Shown piece by piece: positions 1 to 5,892 of a DNA stretch of 20,513 bases. This DNA is from an uncultured Streptococcus sp. (lineage in GTDB: Bacteria; Bacillota; Bacilli; Lactobacillales; Streptococcaceae): positions 1 to 20,513 of the forward strand of contig NZ_CAUFJQ010000025.1 in NCBI RefSeq assembly GCF_959025735.1, given 5' to 3'. The notes under the pieces are model-generated. The model saw only the letters and a list, made by a program, of their open reading frames with translations. It made no database searches and was not told the DNA's origin. A program made the translations under genes and the position numbers. Position 1 is the first letter of the stretch. The number at the start of each line of letters is the position of its first letter.

Positions 1-101
1 ATAATTGGAATATGGTTATCGTTGTCGCATTTTTGGTTAACGTGATAATGTATATTGCTACTTGGTTAATTGCTAGTCGTTACCTTTATGGAAAAGAATA
101 A
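1..101 (+). CDS. 3' end of a membrane protein gene (partial)
   Basis: An open frame enters at the left edge (codons in phase with base 3) and stops at TAA 99-101. The 32 visible residues are mostly hydrophobic (IVVAFLVNVIMYIATWLIA) and end in a short basic tail, SRYLYGKE, as expected for a last membrane helix with its positive end outside the bilayer. The ATG at 12-14 has no Shine-Dalgarno sequence before it, so I read this as the end of a longer gene rather than a tiny one. The family cannot be told from this fragment. A strong hairpin with a T-run follows 40 bases after the stop, which supports a real gene ending here. Confidence 0.6.
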   Translation, partial: NWNMVIVVAFLVNVIMYIATWLIASRYLYGKE

Positions 102-140
102 AACCAAACAGAATGCATTCAATTAAAAGTTGATTATACA

Positions 141-186
141 GATTGAAGAAAAAGTCCATTTTGACAATTTTCTTCAATCTTTTTTC
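141..186 (+). terminator. Rho-independent terminator of the left-edge gene
   Basis: Perfect 12-bp inverted repeat: GATTGAAGAAAA at 141-152 and TTTTCTTCAATC at 168-179, with a 15-base loop, followed by six T (180-185). There is no matching A-run on its left side, so it works for plus-strand transcription. Confidence 0.8.
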
Positions 187-200
187 ATAATTATATAAAG

Positions 201-247
201 AAAAAACTCTAAAGGAGAAGTTTTTCTAGTCCTAATAGAGTTTTTCT
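201..247 (-). terminator. Terminator downstream of the U32 genes, probably bidirectional
   Basis: Bases 202-211 (AAAAACTCTA) pair with 236-245 (TAGAGTTTTT). Inside them, AGGA 213-216 pairs with TCCT 230-233, separated by a small internal loop. Read on the minus strand the hairpin runs into a T-rich tail (TTTTTTCTTTATATAA), so it ends the minus-strand U32 transcript. The T-run on the plus side (241-245) could also stop plus transcription. Confidence 0.65.
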
Positions 248-255
248 ATATTCTG

Positions 256-282
256 AAGAGAGATTTAACCCTCTCTTTTTTT
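256..282 (+). terminator. Short hairpin with T-run just outside the U32 stop codon
   Basis: AAGAGAG (256-262) pairs with CTCTCTT (271-277) around an 8-base loop, followed by T to 282. The T-run faces plus-strand transcription, towards the end of the convergent U32 gene. It looks like a backup terminator protecting that gene from antisense read-through. The stem is short. Confidence 0.45.
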
Positions 283-283
283 G

Positions 284-1570
284 TTATACTCGAACAGTTT
301 TACTTGCCCCATCTTTTGAGTAGAGATTGATTAAACCTTCCTGGCAAGAACGAATCATATCTCCTGGCTTGACTTCTTGTGGAACGGTGATCGTAAGAAG
401 TTCCATCGGATTTGGTGCGCGATCAATCTTCACTCCATCCTTATCATGCAAGTCTTGGATCTGGCATTCAAAATGACGGAAGCCTGGTCCGTAGAATTCC
501 ACTTGGTCGCCTTCATTGATGACATTCCGTTGGCGAATCGTCGCAGTCATGGTAGATGGATCAAAGTCCACCACTTCTCCTACAAATTTGTATTGCGGAA
601 TCTTACGACGTGCCCCAAACAATTGTTCATTTTCAGTCGGTGTTTGGTAGTAGAATCCAGTTGCTAATTCACGTTGAGCGACTTTCCACAATTCATTGAT
701 CAAATCATCCTTAATGGCATAAAAGGCTTCTGGACTTTCCATATAGGCATCACAAGCTGCCTTGTAACAGTTGGCAACTGTTGATACGTAATGGACAGAT
801 TTCATCCGACCTTCGATCTTCAAGCTATCAACCCCATTGTCAATCATGTCTGGAATATTTTCGATCATACACATGTCCACGGCTGACATAGAATATTCTT
901 CTGGGACTTGTCCTTTGATACTCTTGCGTTCTTGGCCAAATGGCATATCATAGAGATCGTATTTCCAACGACAAGATTGAGAACAACCACCACGGTTGGC
1001 ATCCCGGTCAGACATGTGGTTAGAAAGGGTACAACGTCCGGAATAAGAAATACACATGGCTCCATGAACGAAGGCTTCGATCTCAAGATCGGTACGCTTA
1101 CGGATCTCTGCCAACTCTTCCATGGATACCTCACGGGCCAAGACGACACGGGTCAAGCCATATTCTTTCCAGAAATGGAAGGTCTCCACGTTGGTTGCAG
1201 AAGCTTGCGTAGACAAGTGAATATTGAGTCCAGGTGCATAAGTTGCACAGATTTCAATCAAGGCCGGGTCTGAGACGATCACGGCGTCAAGGCCCATATC
1301 TCGTAATTCACGGAACCATTCACCAGCCCCTTGTTCATTTCCCTCATGGGTCACCATGTTCGAAGCCACGTGTACATCTACGCCACGTGCATGCGCATAT
1401 TCGATACCTTCACGAAGCTCATCCATGGTAAAGTTTCCGGCACGGCTACGCAAACCATAGGCTTGTCCACCAACGAACACTGCGTCTGCCCCATAATTAA
1501 CGGCAACTTTTAATTTTTCTAATGTTCCAGCAGGTACCAAAACCTCTGGACGTTTTTTTGTATTTGTCAT
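284..1570 (-). CDS. U32-family protein with iron-sulphur cysteines (YrrO/TrhP-like), probable tRNA hydroxylation enzyme
   Basis: A 428-residue U32-family protein, often annotated as a collagenase-like peptidase. The N-terminus has the family's EVLVPAGTLEKL and GADAVFVGG motifs. The U32 signature spans residues 165-183, with Cys173 and Cys180 in the pattern E-x-F-x2-G-A-x-C-x4-G-x-C-x-L-S; Cys196, Cys200 and Cys234 follow. In characterised relatives such cysteines hold an iron-sulphur cluster. Known of the family: E. coli YegQ (TrhP) and B. subtilis YrrN/YrrO are needed for 5-hydroxyuridine at tRNA position 34, and E. coli RlhA hydroxylates 23S rRNA, so RNA modification is a better guess than proteolysis. 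The start ATG has GGAGAA upstream. The gene lies 95 bases after a shorter U32 paralogue, matching the B. subtilis yrrN-yrrO order. Substrate specificity is inferred. Confidence 0.9.
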   Translation of the reverse strand: MTNTKKRPEVLVPAGTLEKLKVAVNYGADAVFVGGQAYGLRSRAGNFTMDELREGIEYAHARGVDVHVASNMVTHEGNEQGAGEWFRELRDMGLDAVIVSDPALIEICATYAPGLNIHLSTQASATNVETFHFWKEYGLTRVVLAREVSMEELAEIRKRTDLEIEAFVHGAMCISYSGRCTLSNHMSDRDANRGGCSQSCRWKYDLYDMPFGQERKSIKGQVPEEYSMSAVDMCMIENIPDMIDNGVDSLKIEGRMKSVHYVSTVANCYKAACDAYMESPEAFYAIKDDLINELWKVAQRELATGFYYQTPTENEQLFGARRKIPQYKFVGEVVDFDPSTMTATIRQRNVINEGDQVEFYGPGFRHFECQIQDLHDKDGVKIDRAPNPMELLTITVPQEVKPGDMIRSCQEGLINLYSKDGASKTVRV

Positions 1571-1608
1571 GTTTTCTCCAATTTACAAGATTGTCGATAT
1601 GATGAATA

Positions 1609-1652
1609 GCCTCTTCGTTCCCTGAAAAAGGAAAACTCACAAACGAAGAAGC
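1609..1652. repeat. Inverted repeat between the two U32 genes
   Basis: GCCTCTTCGTT (1609-1619) faces AACGAAGAAGC (1642-1652): 11 pairs with one mismatch and a 22-base loop. The T-run (1658-1664) lies on the plus-strand side, so it looks like a plus terminator, although no plus-strand gene ends here. On the minus strand it would sit in the intercistronic RNA between the U32 genes, without a T-run after it, and may be a processing or stability hairpin. Confidence 0.45.
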
Positions 1653-1665
1653 CCTAGTTTTTTTA

Positions 1666-2595
1666 TTATTTTACACGATCTGGTTCATAATCATAGAAAC
1701 CAGTATCCAAACCACGATTAGCTGGATGCAATTTGCGGATTTCTTCATCAAACAGATAGGCTTGATCCTGTGTAAATGTTCCTTTTTGAATCAAATCACG
1801 GGCCTTGACAAAGTACTCTGTAATCTTGACAAAGTTTTCCCCCGGACAGTAGACACCATCGAGTTTCCAATGATCAAATCCGTGTTCTACCAACTCAGAC
1901 AATTTGGTCATCATATTCAAGTCATTATTTGAGAAGATATGGGTTCCATGTTTGTCCTCGTAGACCGAATAATGAGAATTGGGATCTCCTGGCTCGGCCA
2001 AGAACAGATCCCGATCTTTGGTCACAGAGTCCTCTGTCTTGATGAAGTTGTAATAATTCTGAAGAAGAGGTCGTTTCGAATGGTGAATAATGCTAGCACC
2101 ATAGACCAATACTTCTGCTGGAATCTGAAGATTCTCAGCCATTACGAATAATTCGGCAGATGGAATCTCACGAGCCAGAACAGCTTCAGAAGCTCCTGCT
2201 TGTTTTCCCCAGAAATTGATCTGGCGGCTAGAAGTGACCATGGTTGATGCATCGTAGATGGTTTTGAATGGATAGCCATCTCGTTTCAAGACATAAAAAA
2301 CGCCCGCATCTCCGACAGTAATATAATCAGCCTGAATTTCCTTTAGAAAATCTAGGAAAGGCTTGATTGAATCCATCATCGATTGGTGCATGAGTGCATT
2401 TACAGCTACTGTCAATTCTTTGCCAGCAGCATGGACCAGTTGGGCAATTCGATTTATTTCGTCATAGCTTAAAGTTTGAGGCAATCGTAATCCGTAGTCT
2501 TTTTCACCGACATAGATTCGGTCAACCCCTGCATCAATCAGGGCTTGCGCTTGCTCAACACTCTCTGCTGTTGCTGTAATCATAATATTTTTCAT
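1666..2595 (-). CDS. Short U32-family paralogue lacking the cluster cysteines (YrrN-like)
   Basis: A 309-residue U32-family protein. The fold motifs remain: GVDRIYVGEKDYGLRLP near residue 23, NFWGKQGAS-like text with AREIPSAE near 128-148, and DTGFYDY at the C-terminus. The signature segment has decayed: E161-x3-Y-G-A-S-I169 and P176 stand where the 428-residue neighbour has Cys173 and Cys180. The only cysteine is Cys250. It probably cannot bind the cluster alone, so it may be a structural partner of the neighbour, as suggested by B. subtilis yrrN beside yrrO. I chose ATG 2593-2595 over the longer frame from 2661 because a TGTTATAAT -10 element (2602-2610) sits directly before it. The longer frame would start upstream of that promoter and has no Shine-Dalgarno. 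With this start there is no Shine-Dalgarno either, and the predicted transcript begins at the ATG. Confidence 0.85.
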   Translation of the reverse strand: MKNIMITATAESVEQAQALIDAGVDRIYVGEKDYGLRLPQTLSYDEINRIAQLVHAAGKELTVAVNALMHQSMMDSIKPFLDFLKEIQADYITVGDAGVFYVLKRDGYPFKTIYDASTMVTSSRQINFWGKQAGASEAVLAREIPSAELFVMAENLQIPAEVLVYGASIIHHSKRPLLQNYYNFIKTEDSVTKDRDLFLAEPGDPNSHYSVYEDKHGTHIFSNNDLNMMTKLSELVEHGFDHWKLDGVYCPGENFVKITEYFVKARDLIQKGTFTQDQAYLFDEEIRKLHPANRGLDTGFYDYEPDRVK

Positions 2596-2601
2596 AGAAC
2601 C

Positions 2602-2610
2602 ATTATAACA
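2602..2610 (-). promoter_or_regulatory. Extended -10 promoter abutting the start codon of the short U32 gene
   Basis: On the minus strand the bases read TGTTATAAT, a perfect extended -10, then six bases (GGTTCT), then ATG. Normal spacing puts the transcription start on the A of that ATG. No good -35 is seen at 16-18 bases. Confidence 0.65.
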
Positions 2611-2644
2611 AAAATTCCGATATTCTAGAAAAATATATTCATTT

Positions 2645-2670
2645 TGTAAAATTTGTAACATTTTTGTAAC
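2645..2670 (+). promoter_or_regulatory. WalR (VicR) box candidate, with a third half-site
   Basis: TGTAAC (2654-2659), five bases, TGTAAC (2665-2670) is an exact match to the published WalR/VicR consensus TGTWAH-N5-TGTWAH. A further TGTAAA lies at 2645-2650, three bases before. The box centre is about 43 bases upstream of the start predicted from the -10 at 2693-2698, a plausible activating position for the DUF3270 gene. It also lies upstream of the divergent U32 promoter. The match is by eye and binding is not shown. Confidence 0.5.
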
Positions 2671-2689
2671 ATTTATATACCTGAATTCA

Positions 2690-2698
2690 TGATAGAAT
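2690..2698 (+). promoter_or_regulatory. Extended -10 promoter of the DUF3270 gene
   Basis: TGATAGAAT: TGn followed by TAGAAT (five of six matches to TATAAT). The predicted start is near 2705, leaving a roughly 20-base leader with the Shine-Dalgarno AGGAGA at 2713-2718. The -35 region is A/T-rich without a good TTGACA and overlaps the WalR-box region. Confidence 0.55.
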
Positions 2699-2724
2699 AA
2701 TAGAGTACTGTTAGGAGAGAGAAA

Positions 2725-3018
2725 ATGCCCGTAAGAAATTTAAGACACCATGAAGAAGAATTCGATTATATCGAATTAACCAAACAAACCCAAGAAACCC
2801 CTATTCAGGACTATGCTCCTGAAGTTGAACCCGCACCTCAATTAAGTGAATTGCTATATTTTTTAAATATCGCTATTTTCTGTGTGTTGACGGTTGTATT
2901 TAGTTTTATCTTTTTAGCAACAAAAATGAATACCTTCTTTGCGTTTGCTTTAGCGATTGGTTCTAGCTTTGCTAGTATTCAAGGGTTCCGAATTTACTAC
3001 AATAAACGAAAAAAATAA
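2725..3018 (+). CDS. DUF3270-type small streptococcal membrane protein
   Basis: A 97-residue protein in two parts. The first 40 residues are a hydrophilic, acidic cytosol-like stretch (HHEEEFDYIELTKQTQE, then a Pro/Glu segment). Two hydrophobic helices follow at about 43-65 and 69-90, with a basic end, YYNKRKK. Size, order and sequence fit DUF3270, a family of unknown function that I know only from streptococci. The start is supported by AGGAGA seven bases upstream. It is transcribed alone, diverging from the U32 gene and closed by its own terminator. The WalR-box match upstream suggests a link to cell-wall homeostasis, but this is inference from the DNA only. Confidence 0.8.
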   Translation: MPVRNLRHHEEEFDYIELTKQTQETPIQDYAPEVEPAPQLSELLYFLNIAIFCVLTVVFSFIFLATKMNTFFAFALAIGSSFASIQGFRIYYNKRKK

Positions 3019-3042
3019 AAATCAGGTTCGCCTGATTTTTTT
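3017..3042 (+). terminator. Terminator of the DUF3270 gene
   Basis: AAAAATCAGG (3017-3026), TTCG tetraloop, CCTGATTTTT (3031-3040), then T to 3042. The stem begins inside the stop codon. Confidence 0.9.
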
Positions 3043-3060
3043 ATTTACTCGAATTTTTTT

Positions 3061-3101
3061 AATTGGAATAACAGTTGGAAGACAAAACTTAACTGCCAAT
3101 T
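3061..3101. repeat. Bulged inverted repeat between two terminators
   Basis: AATTGG (3061-3066) pairs with CCAATT (3096-3101), and CAGTT (3072-3076) with AACTG (3091-3095), with a five-base bulge on the left side only. It fills the space between the terminators of two convergent genes. No T-run follows on either strand and its role is unknown. Confidence 0.35.
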
Positions 3102-3118
3102 GCCATCTTACCTTCCAT

Positions 3119-3150
3119 AAAAAATGAGGCTCACTGAGCCTCATTTTTTT
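3119..3150. terminator. Bidirectional terminator of the hprK operon
   Basis: A 15-base perfect inverted repeat (3119-3133 and 3135-3149) around base 3134, reading AAAAAATGAGGCTCA on the left. Both arms end in A/T runs, so it can stop both the minus-strand operon, whose last stop codon it touches (3149-3151), and plus-strand read-through. Confidence 0.85.
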
Positions 3151-3607
3151 ATACTTCTTTTGTTTCTTCTTCAGCTGCTTCTTTAGAATCTTTTTCATCC
3201 AACTCTAACACGATGTCTTCAGATTCTGTTTGTTTGCGAATGGATTGAACCAAGTCATTGCCACTTAGATTTTCTTTTTGAAGTTTATCCTTAAATGAGT
3301 AATAGACTTCTTGAGATTTTTCAACCACATCTTGCGTTTTTTCTTTGACAGATTCCAAAACAGTTCCTGTCGTAATTTCTCCAGAACCAACTTTTTCTTT
3401 GGTTTGTTGGATCACTTCTGCTGCTTGTTTTGAAACATCCTTAGCAGTTTGTTTTACCGATTCATGTACTTCTTGAGGATCTTCTTGATAATCTTTTACG
3501 AAGCGCACCACTTTTTTAGTGACTTTCTTTCCTTGCTCAGTTGATAAATAGTAGGCTGCTGAAGCACCTGAAATCACACCAATTAATAAACTAGATAAAC
3601 GTCCCAT
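3149..3607 (-). CDS. YtxH-domain protein
   Basis: A 152-residue protein with a short N-terminal membrane helix (about residues 4-20, LSSLLIGVISGASAAYYLS), followed at once by STEQGKKVTKK, the usual YtxH-family boundary. The rest is a long Lys/Glu/Gln-rich helical region ending in an acidic tail. It resembles B. subtilis YtxH, which lies beside the DUF948 protein YtxG as here. It probably stays membrane-anchored with the helical part in the cytoplasm; the function is not known. GAGGAAG precedes the ATG, and the gap to the upstream gene is only 14 bases, so it is the last gene of the hprK operon. Confidence 0.8.
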   Translation of the reverse strand: MGRLSSLLIGVISGASAAYYLSTEQGKKVTKKVVRFVKDYQEDPQEVHESVKQTAKDVSKQAAEVIQQTKEKVGSGEITTGTVLESVKEKTQDVVEKSQEVYYSFKDKLQKENLSGNDLVQSIRKQTESEDIVLELDEKDSKEAAEEETKEV

Positions 3608-3621
3608 ATTCTTCCTCGATT

Positions 3622-4005
3622 CTATTTAAATAATTTTGAAGCCATCTTAATCGCTTTTAATCCGATAGAGGCTTTCACTGTTTTTCCACCAGCTGATACA
3701 GCTTTGACACTCAATTGACGGGCTTGATCATTCAAATCTGAAACAGACTCTGAAAGATCCGCCACGGCTGTAAAGAGTGGGTCAATCGTTGCAACTTTTT
3801 GATTCAAATCATCCGTTAAAACATTGACTTTTGCCAATAGATCATTGGTCTGATGCAAGGTGACATTGACATCTGATGTCAAAACTTGGATGGTTTTTTG
3901 CGTCTCATCTACAACTTTTCCAATCTTTGAGAGGAAAAAAATCATATAAATGACAAGCGCTACTAAGGCAAGGCCTAAGAGGCCGTAGGCAATTTCAATA
4001 AACAT
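3622..4005 (-). CDS. DUF948 (YtxG-like) membrane-anchored coiled-coil protein
   Basis: A 127-residue protein. An N-terminal membrane helix (residues 4-26, IAYGLLGLALVALVIYMIFFL) is followed by a long amphipathic helix, roughly residues 30-95, with regular Val/Leu spacing and Thr/Asn/Asp polar positions, as in DUF948. The C-terminus is basic and Ser/Ala-rich (AGGKTVKASIGLKAIKMASKLFK). B. subtilis YtxG is the named relative and, with YtxH, is associated with general stress control there. Here the gene follows lgt with only three bases between stop and start, and its Shine-Dalgarno AAGGAG lies in the last codons of lgt, so translation is likely coupled. The molecular role is unknown. Confidence 0.8.
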   Translation of the reverse strand: MFIEIAYGLLGLALVALVIYMIFFLSKIGKVVDETQKTIQVLTSDVNVTLHQTNDLLAKVNVLTDDLNQKVATIDPLFTAVADLSESVSDLNDQARQLSVKAVSAGGKTVKASIGLKAIKMASKLFK

Positions 4006-4008
4006 ATA

Positions 4009-4791
4009 TTACTCCTTTGCTTCTACATAATAAGGGGCTTTTTTGCGACGTTGGTAAAGGATAATGGCAAGTCCAACTAGAATCAGGATCATCGACAACC
4101 ACTGGGAAACACGTAAGCCTGCAAACATCAAGCTATCCGTCCGCATTCCTTCGATGATCATCCGACCAAAACCATACCAGATAAGGTAAAAGGCTGTGAC
4201 CTCACCTTGTCGCAAAAATTGTGGCTTCCTACGAAGAATCAAGATCAAGAGAAATCCTAACAGATTCCAACTGGATTCATACAAGAACGTTGGCTGACGG
4301 TAACTACCATCTATATACATTTGATCTCGAATAAAAGAGGGCAGGTAGTTGAGACTTTTGACAGCAGCTCCATAAGCTTCCTGGTTAAAGAAGTTTCCCC
4401 AGCGACCAATACTCTGTGCAATCATGACGCTTGGGGCCGCAATATCTAAAAAGTCGATCGGTTCAATCAAACGTCTACGAGAGAATAGATAGAGGACAAG
4501 GGCACCTGTCAAGAGGCCACCATAAATCGCGATTCCTCCGTTCCAGATCGCAAAAATCTCACTAAGATGCTGGCTATAGTAACCCCATTCGAAAATAACG
4601 TAATAGAGTCTGGCCCCCACAATCGCAAGAGGAAAGGCAATCAAAATGAAATCAATGATATCATCTGGATTTATTTTCTTTCGAGGTGCTTCTTTCATGG
4701 AAAGATAAACGGCTAGAATCAAGCCAGAGACAATACAAATTGCGTACCAACGAATACTGATCGGACCTAATTGAAGGGCTACTGGATTCAT
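4009..4791 (-). CDS. lgt: Prolipoprotein diacylglyceryl transferase
   Basis: Lgt moves a diacylglyceryl group from phosphatidylglycerol to the lipobox cysteine of prelipoproteins, the first step of lipoprotein maturation at the membrane. The 260-residue product has about seven hydrophobic segments and the Lgt signature GRWGNFFNQEAYG at 129-141, whose Arg130 corresponds to the essential E. coli Arg143. The later FGRMIIEGMRTDSL segment (208-221) contains the second conserved Arg217. At residue 90, in IAIYGGL, Tyr replaces the His of the E. coli HGGL motif. I recall this form from other streptococci, so it is probably not a defect. The start codon overlaps the hprK stop (ATGA), with AGGTGAAGG as Shine-Dalgarno. 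Confidence 0.95.
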   Translation of the reverse strand: MNPVALQLGPISIRWYAICIVSGLILAVYLSMKEAPRKKINPDDIIDFILIAFPLAIVGARLYYVIFEWGYYSQHLSEIFAIWNGGIAIYGGLLTGALVLYLFSRRRLIEPIDFLDIAAPSVMIAQSIGRWGNFFNQEAYGAAVKSLNYLPSFIRDQMYIDGSYRQPTFLYESSWNLLGFLLILILRRKPQFLRQGEVTAFYLIWYGFGRMIIEGMRTDSLMFAGLRVSQWLSMILILVGLAIILYQRRKKAPYYVEAKE

Positions 4792-5720
4792 TCCTTCACC
4801 TCATTTTGACTAATCAACTGGGACAAACGTTCTTCAAAGGTTTTGGTGGCATCATAGCCCATTTCTTTAGCCCGAACATTCATAGCTGCTGCTTCGATCA
4901 CGACCGAAATGTTCCGACCAGTCTTCACAGGGATGCGTATACGAGGAATAGTCACGCCTCCGATTTCTAACTCTTCTGCATTATTACCAAGACGATCATA
5001 AACCTGATCCTTAGCATAATTTTCCAAGTAAACGGCGATTTGGACTTGTGAAGAATCCTTCACAGCACTCGCACCGTAGAGACTCATGACATCGATAATC
5101 CCGACACCACGGATCTCTAGTAAGTGACGTAGGATTTCAGCTGGCTCTCCCCAAAGGGTCATCTCATCTCTCGCATAGATATCGACCCGGTCATCTGCTA
5201 CAAGGCGGTGACCCCGCTTGACAAGTTCCAAACCTGTCTCGCTTTTTCCGATTCCGCTATCTCCTTGGATCAAGACACCCATCCCATAAATATCCATCAA
5301 GACACCGTGTACACTCGTACGTTCTGCTAGCCGACTATCCAAATAGCTAGAAAGCTCTCCAGATAAACGACTCGTTGCAACATTGCTCTTCAAAATGGCT
5401 AGTTGCTTCTCTTCCGCAGCACGCAACATTTCTTCTGGAATTTCTAAATTCCGCGCGACAATGATGACAGGTGTCTCTGGCTGGAACATCTTGCGCAAGA
5501 CCTGATGACGGTTGTGAGAGCTCATCTTCACCAGGTAGGACCATTCTTTCATTCCTACAAGCTGAATCCGCTCAGGTGTGTAATAGTCGAAATAGCCCGT
5601 CATTTCAAGACCTGGACGTGAAATGTCCGCAGTCGTAATTTCCTTGCTTAAGAGGCTATCATCCCCATAAACAACCGATAGACGAAGCTTTTCCTGTATA
5701 TCGCGAACAGTAACTGCCAT
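4788..5720 (-). CDS. hprK: HPr kinase/phosphorylase
   Basis: This bifunctional enzyme phosphorylates and dephosphorylates Ser46 of HPr, setting catabolite repression and sugar uptake in Gram-positives. The 310-residue product has the N-terminal domain (residues 1-130, including RPGLEMTGYFDYY), the P-loop GDSGIGKS at 153-160, His139 just before it (SVHGVL), the family motif LEIRGVGIIDV at 202-212 and the C-terminal PVKTGRNISV at 264-273. I chose ATG 5718-5720 (MAVTVRDIQ) over an in-frame TTG six codons upstream because AGGGAG sits correctly for the ATG. It is the first gene of a four-gene unit with lgt, DUF948 and YtxH, a common streptococcal arrangement. Confidence 0.95.
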   Translation of the reverse strand: MAVTVRDIQEKLRLSVVYGDDSLLSKEITTADISRPGLEMTGYFDYYTPERIQLVGMKEWSYLVKMSSHNRHQVLRKMFQPETPVIIVARNLEIPEEMLRAAEEKQLAILKSNVATSRLSGELSSYLDSRLAERTSVHGVLMDIYGMGVLIQGDSGIGKSETGLELVKRGHRLVADDRVDIYARDEMTLWGEPAEILRHLLEIRGVGIIDVMSLYGASAVKDSSQVQIAVYLENYAKDQVYDRLGNNAEELEIGGVTIPRIRIPVKTGRNISVVIEAAAMNVRAKEMGYDATKTFEERLSQLISQNEVKE

Positions 5721-5749
5721 ATCATTCTCCCTTTTCAAATTCTCTCTCT

Positions 5750-5758
5750 ATTATAGCA
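5750..5758 (-). promoter_or_regulatory. Extended -10 promoter of the hprK operon
   Basis: The minus strand reads TGCTATAAT, a perfect extended -10, giving a leader of roughly 20 bases that contains AGGGAG. No TTGACA-like -35 is found at normal spacing. Confidence 0.7.
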
Positions 5759-5766
5759 GATTTTCT

Positions 5767-5786
5767 CTTCAGACGAGAGACTGAAG
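5767..5786. repeat. Inverted repeat over the hprK -35 region
   Basis: CTTCAG (5767-5772), eight bases, CTGAAG (5781-5786). The centre lies about 34 bases upstream of the predicted hprK transcript start, so it could be a protein-binding site in place of a -35 hexamer. It is too short to be a terminator and has no T-run. Confidence 0.3.
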
Positions 5787-5829
5787 TGTCATTTGAAAGA
5801 TCCATTTTCAACTCCTTTTTAAGGCAAGC

Positions 5830-5862
5830 AAAAAGAGGTCAAGACAAAGGTCTTCAACCTCT
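5830..5862 (-). terminator. Terminator of the PspC/membrane-protein unit
   Basis: AGAGGT and AAGAC on the left (5834-5845) pair with GTCTT and ACCTCT on the right (5850-5862), with a small internal mismatch and a four-base loop. On the minus strand a T-run follows (A at 5830-5834 on the plus strand). It lies about 30 bases past the stop of the 124-aa gene and separates it from hprK. Confidence 0.75.
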
Positions 5863-5892
5863 AGGAAATGATGGGAACATCTGAAGAATGCT

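Noticed and set aside
908..1273. Open frame of 121 codons opposite the 428-residue U32 gene
   Set aside because: It is wholly antisense to a clear gene, with a composition unlike its neighbours and no start signals.
2596..2661. Longer start for the short U32 gene, adding 22 residues
   Set aside because: The extension has no Shine-Dalgarno, its residues do not look like the family's N-terminus, and it contains the TGTTATAAT promoter element, so it would lie upstream of the transcript.
5721..5738. TTG start for hprK six codons upstream
   Set aside because: The AGGGAG ribosome-binding site lies inside this extension and is correctly spaced for the ATG at 5720.
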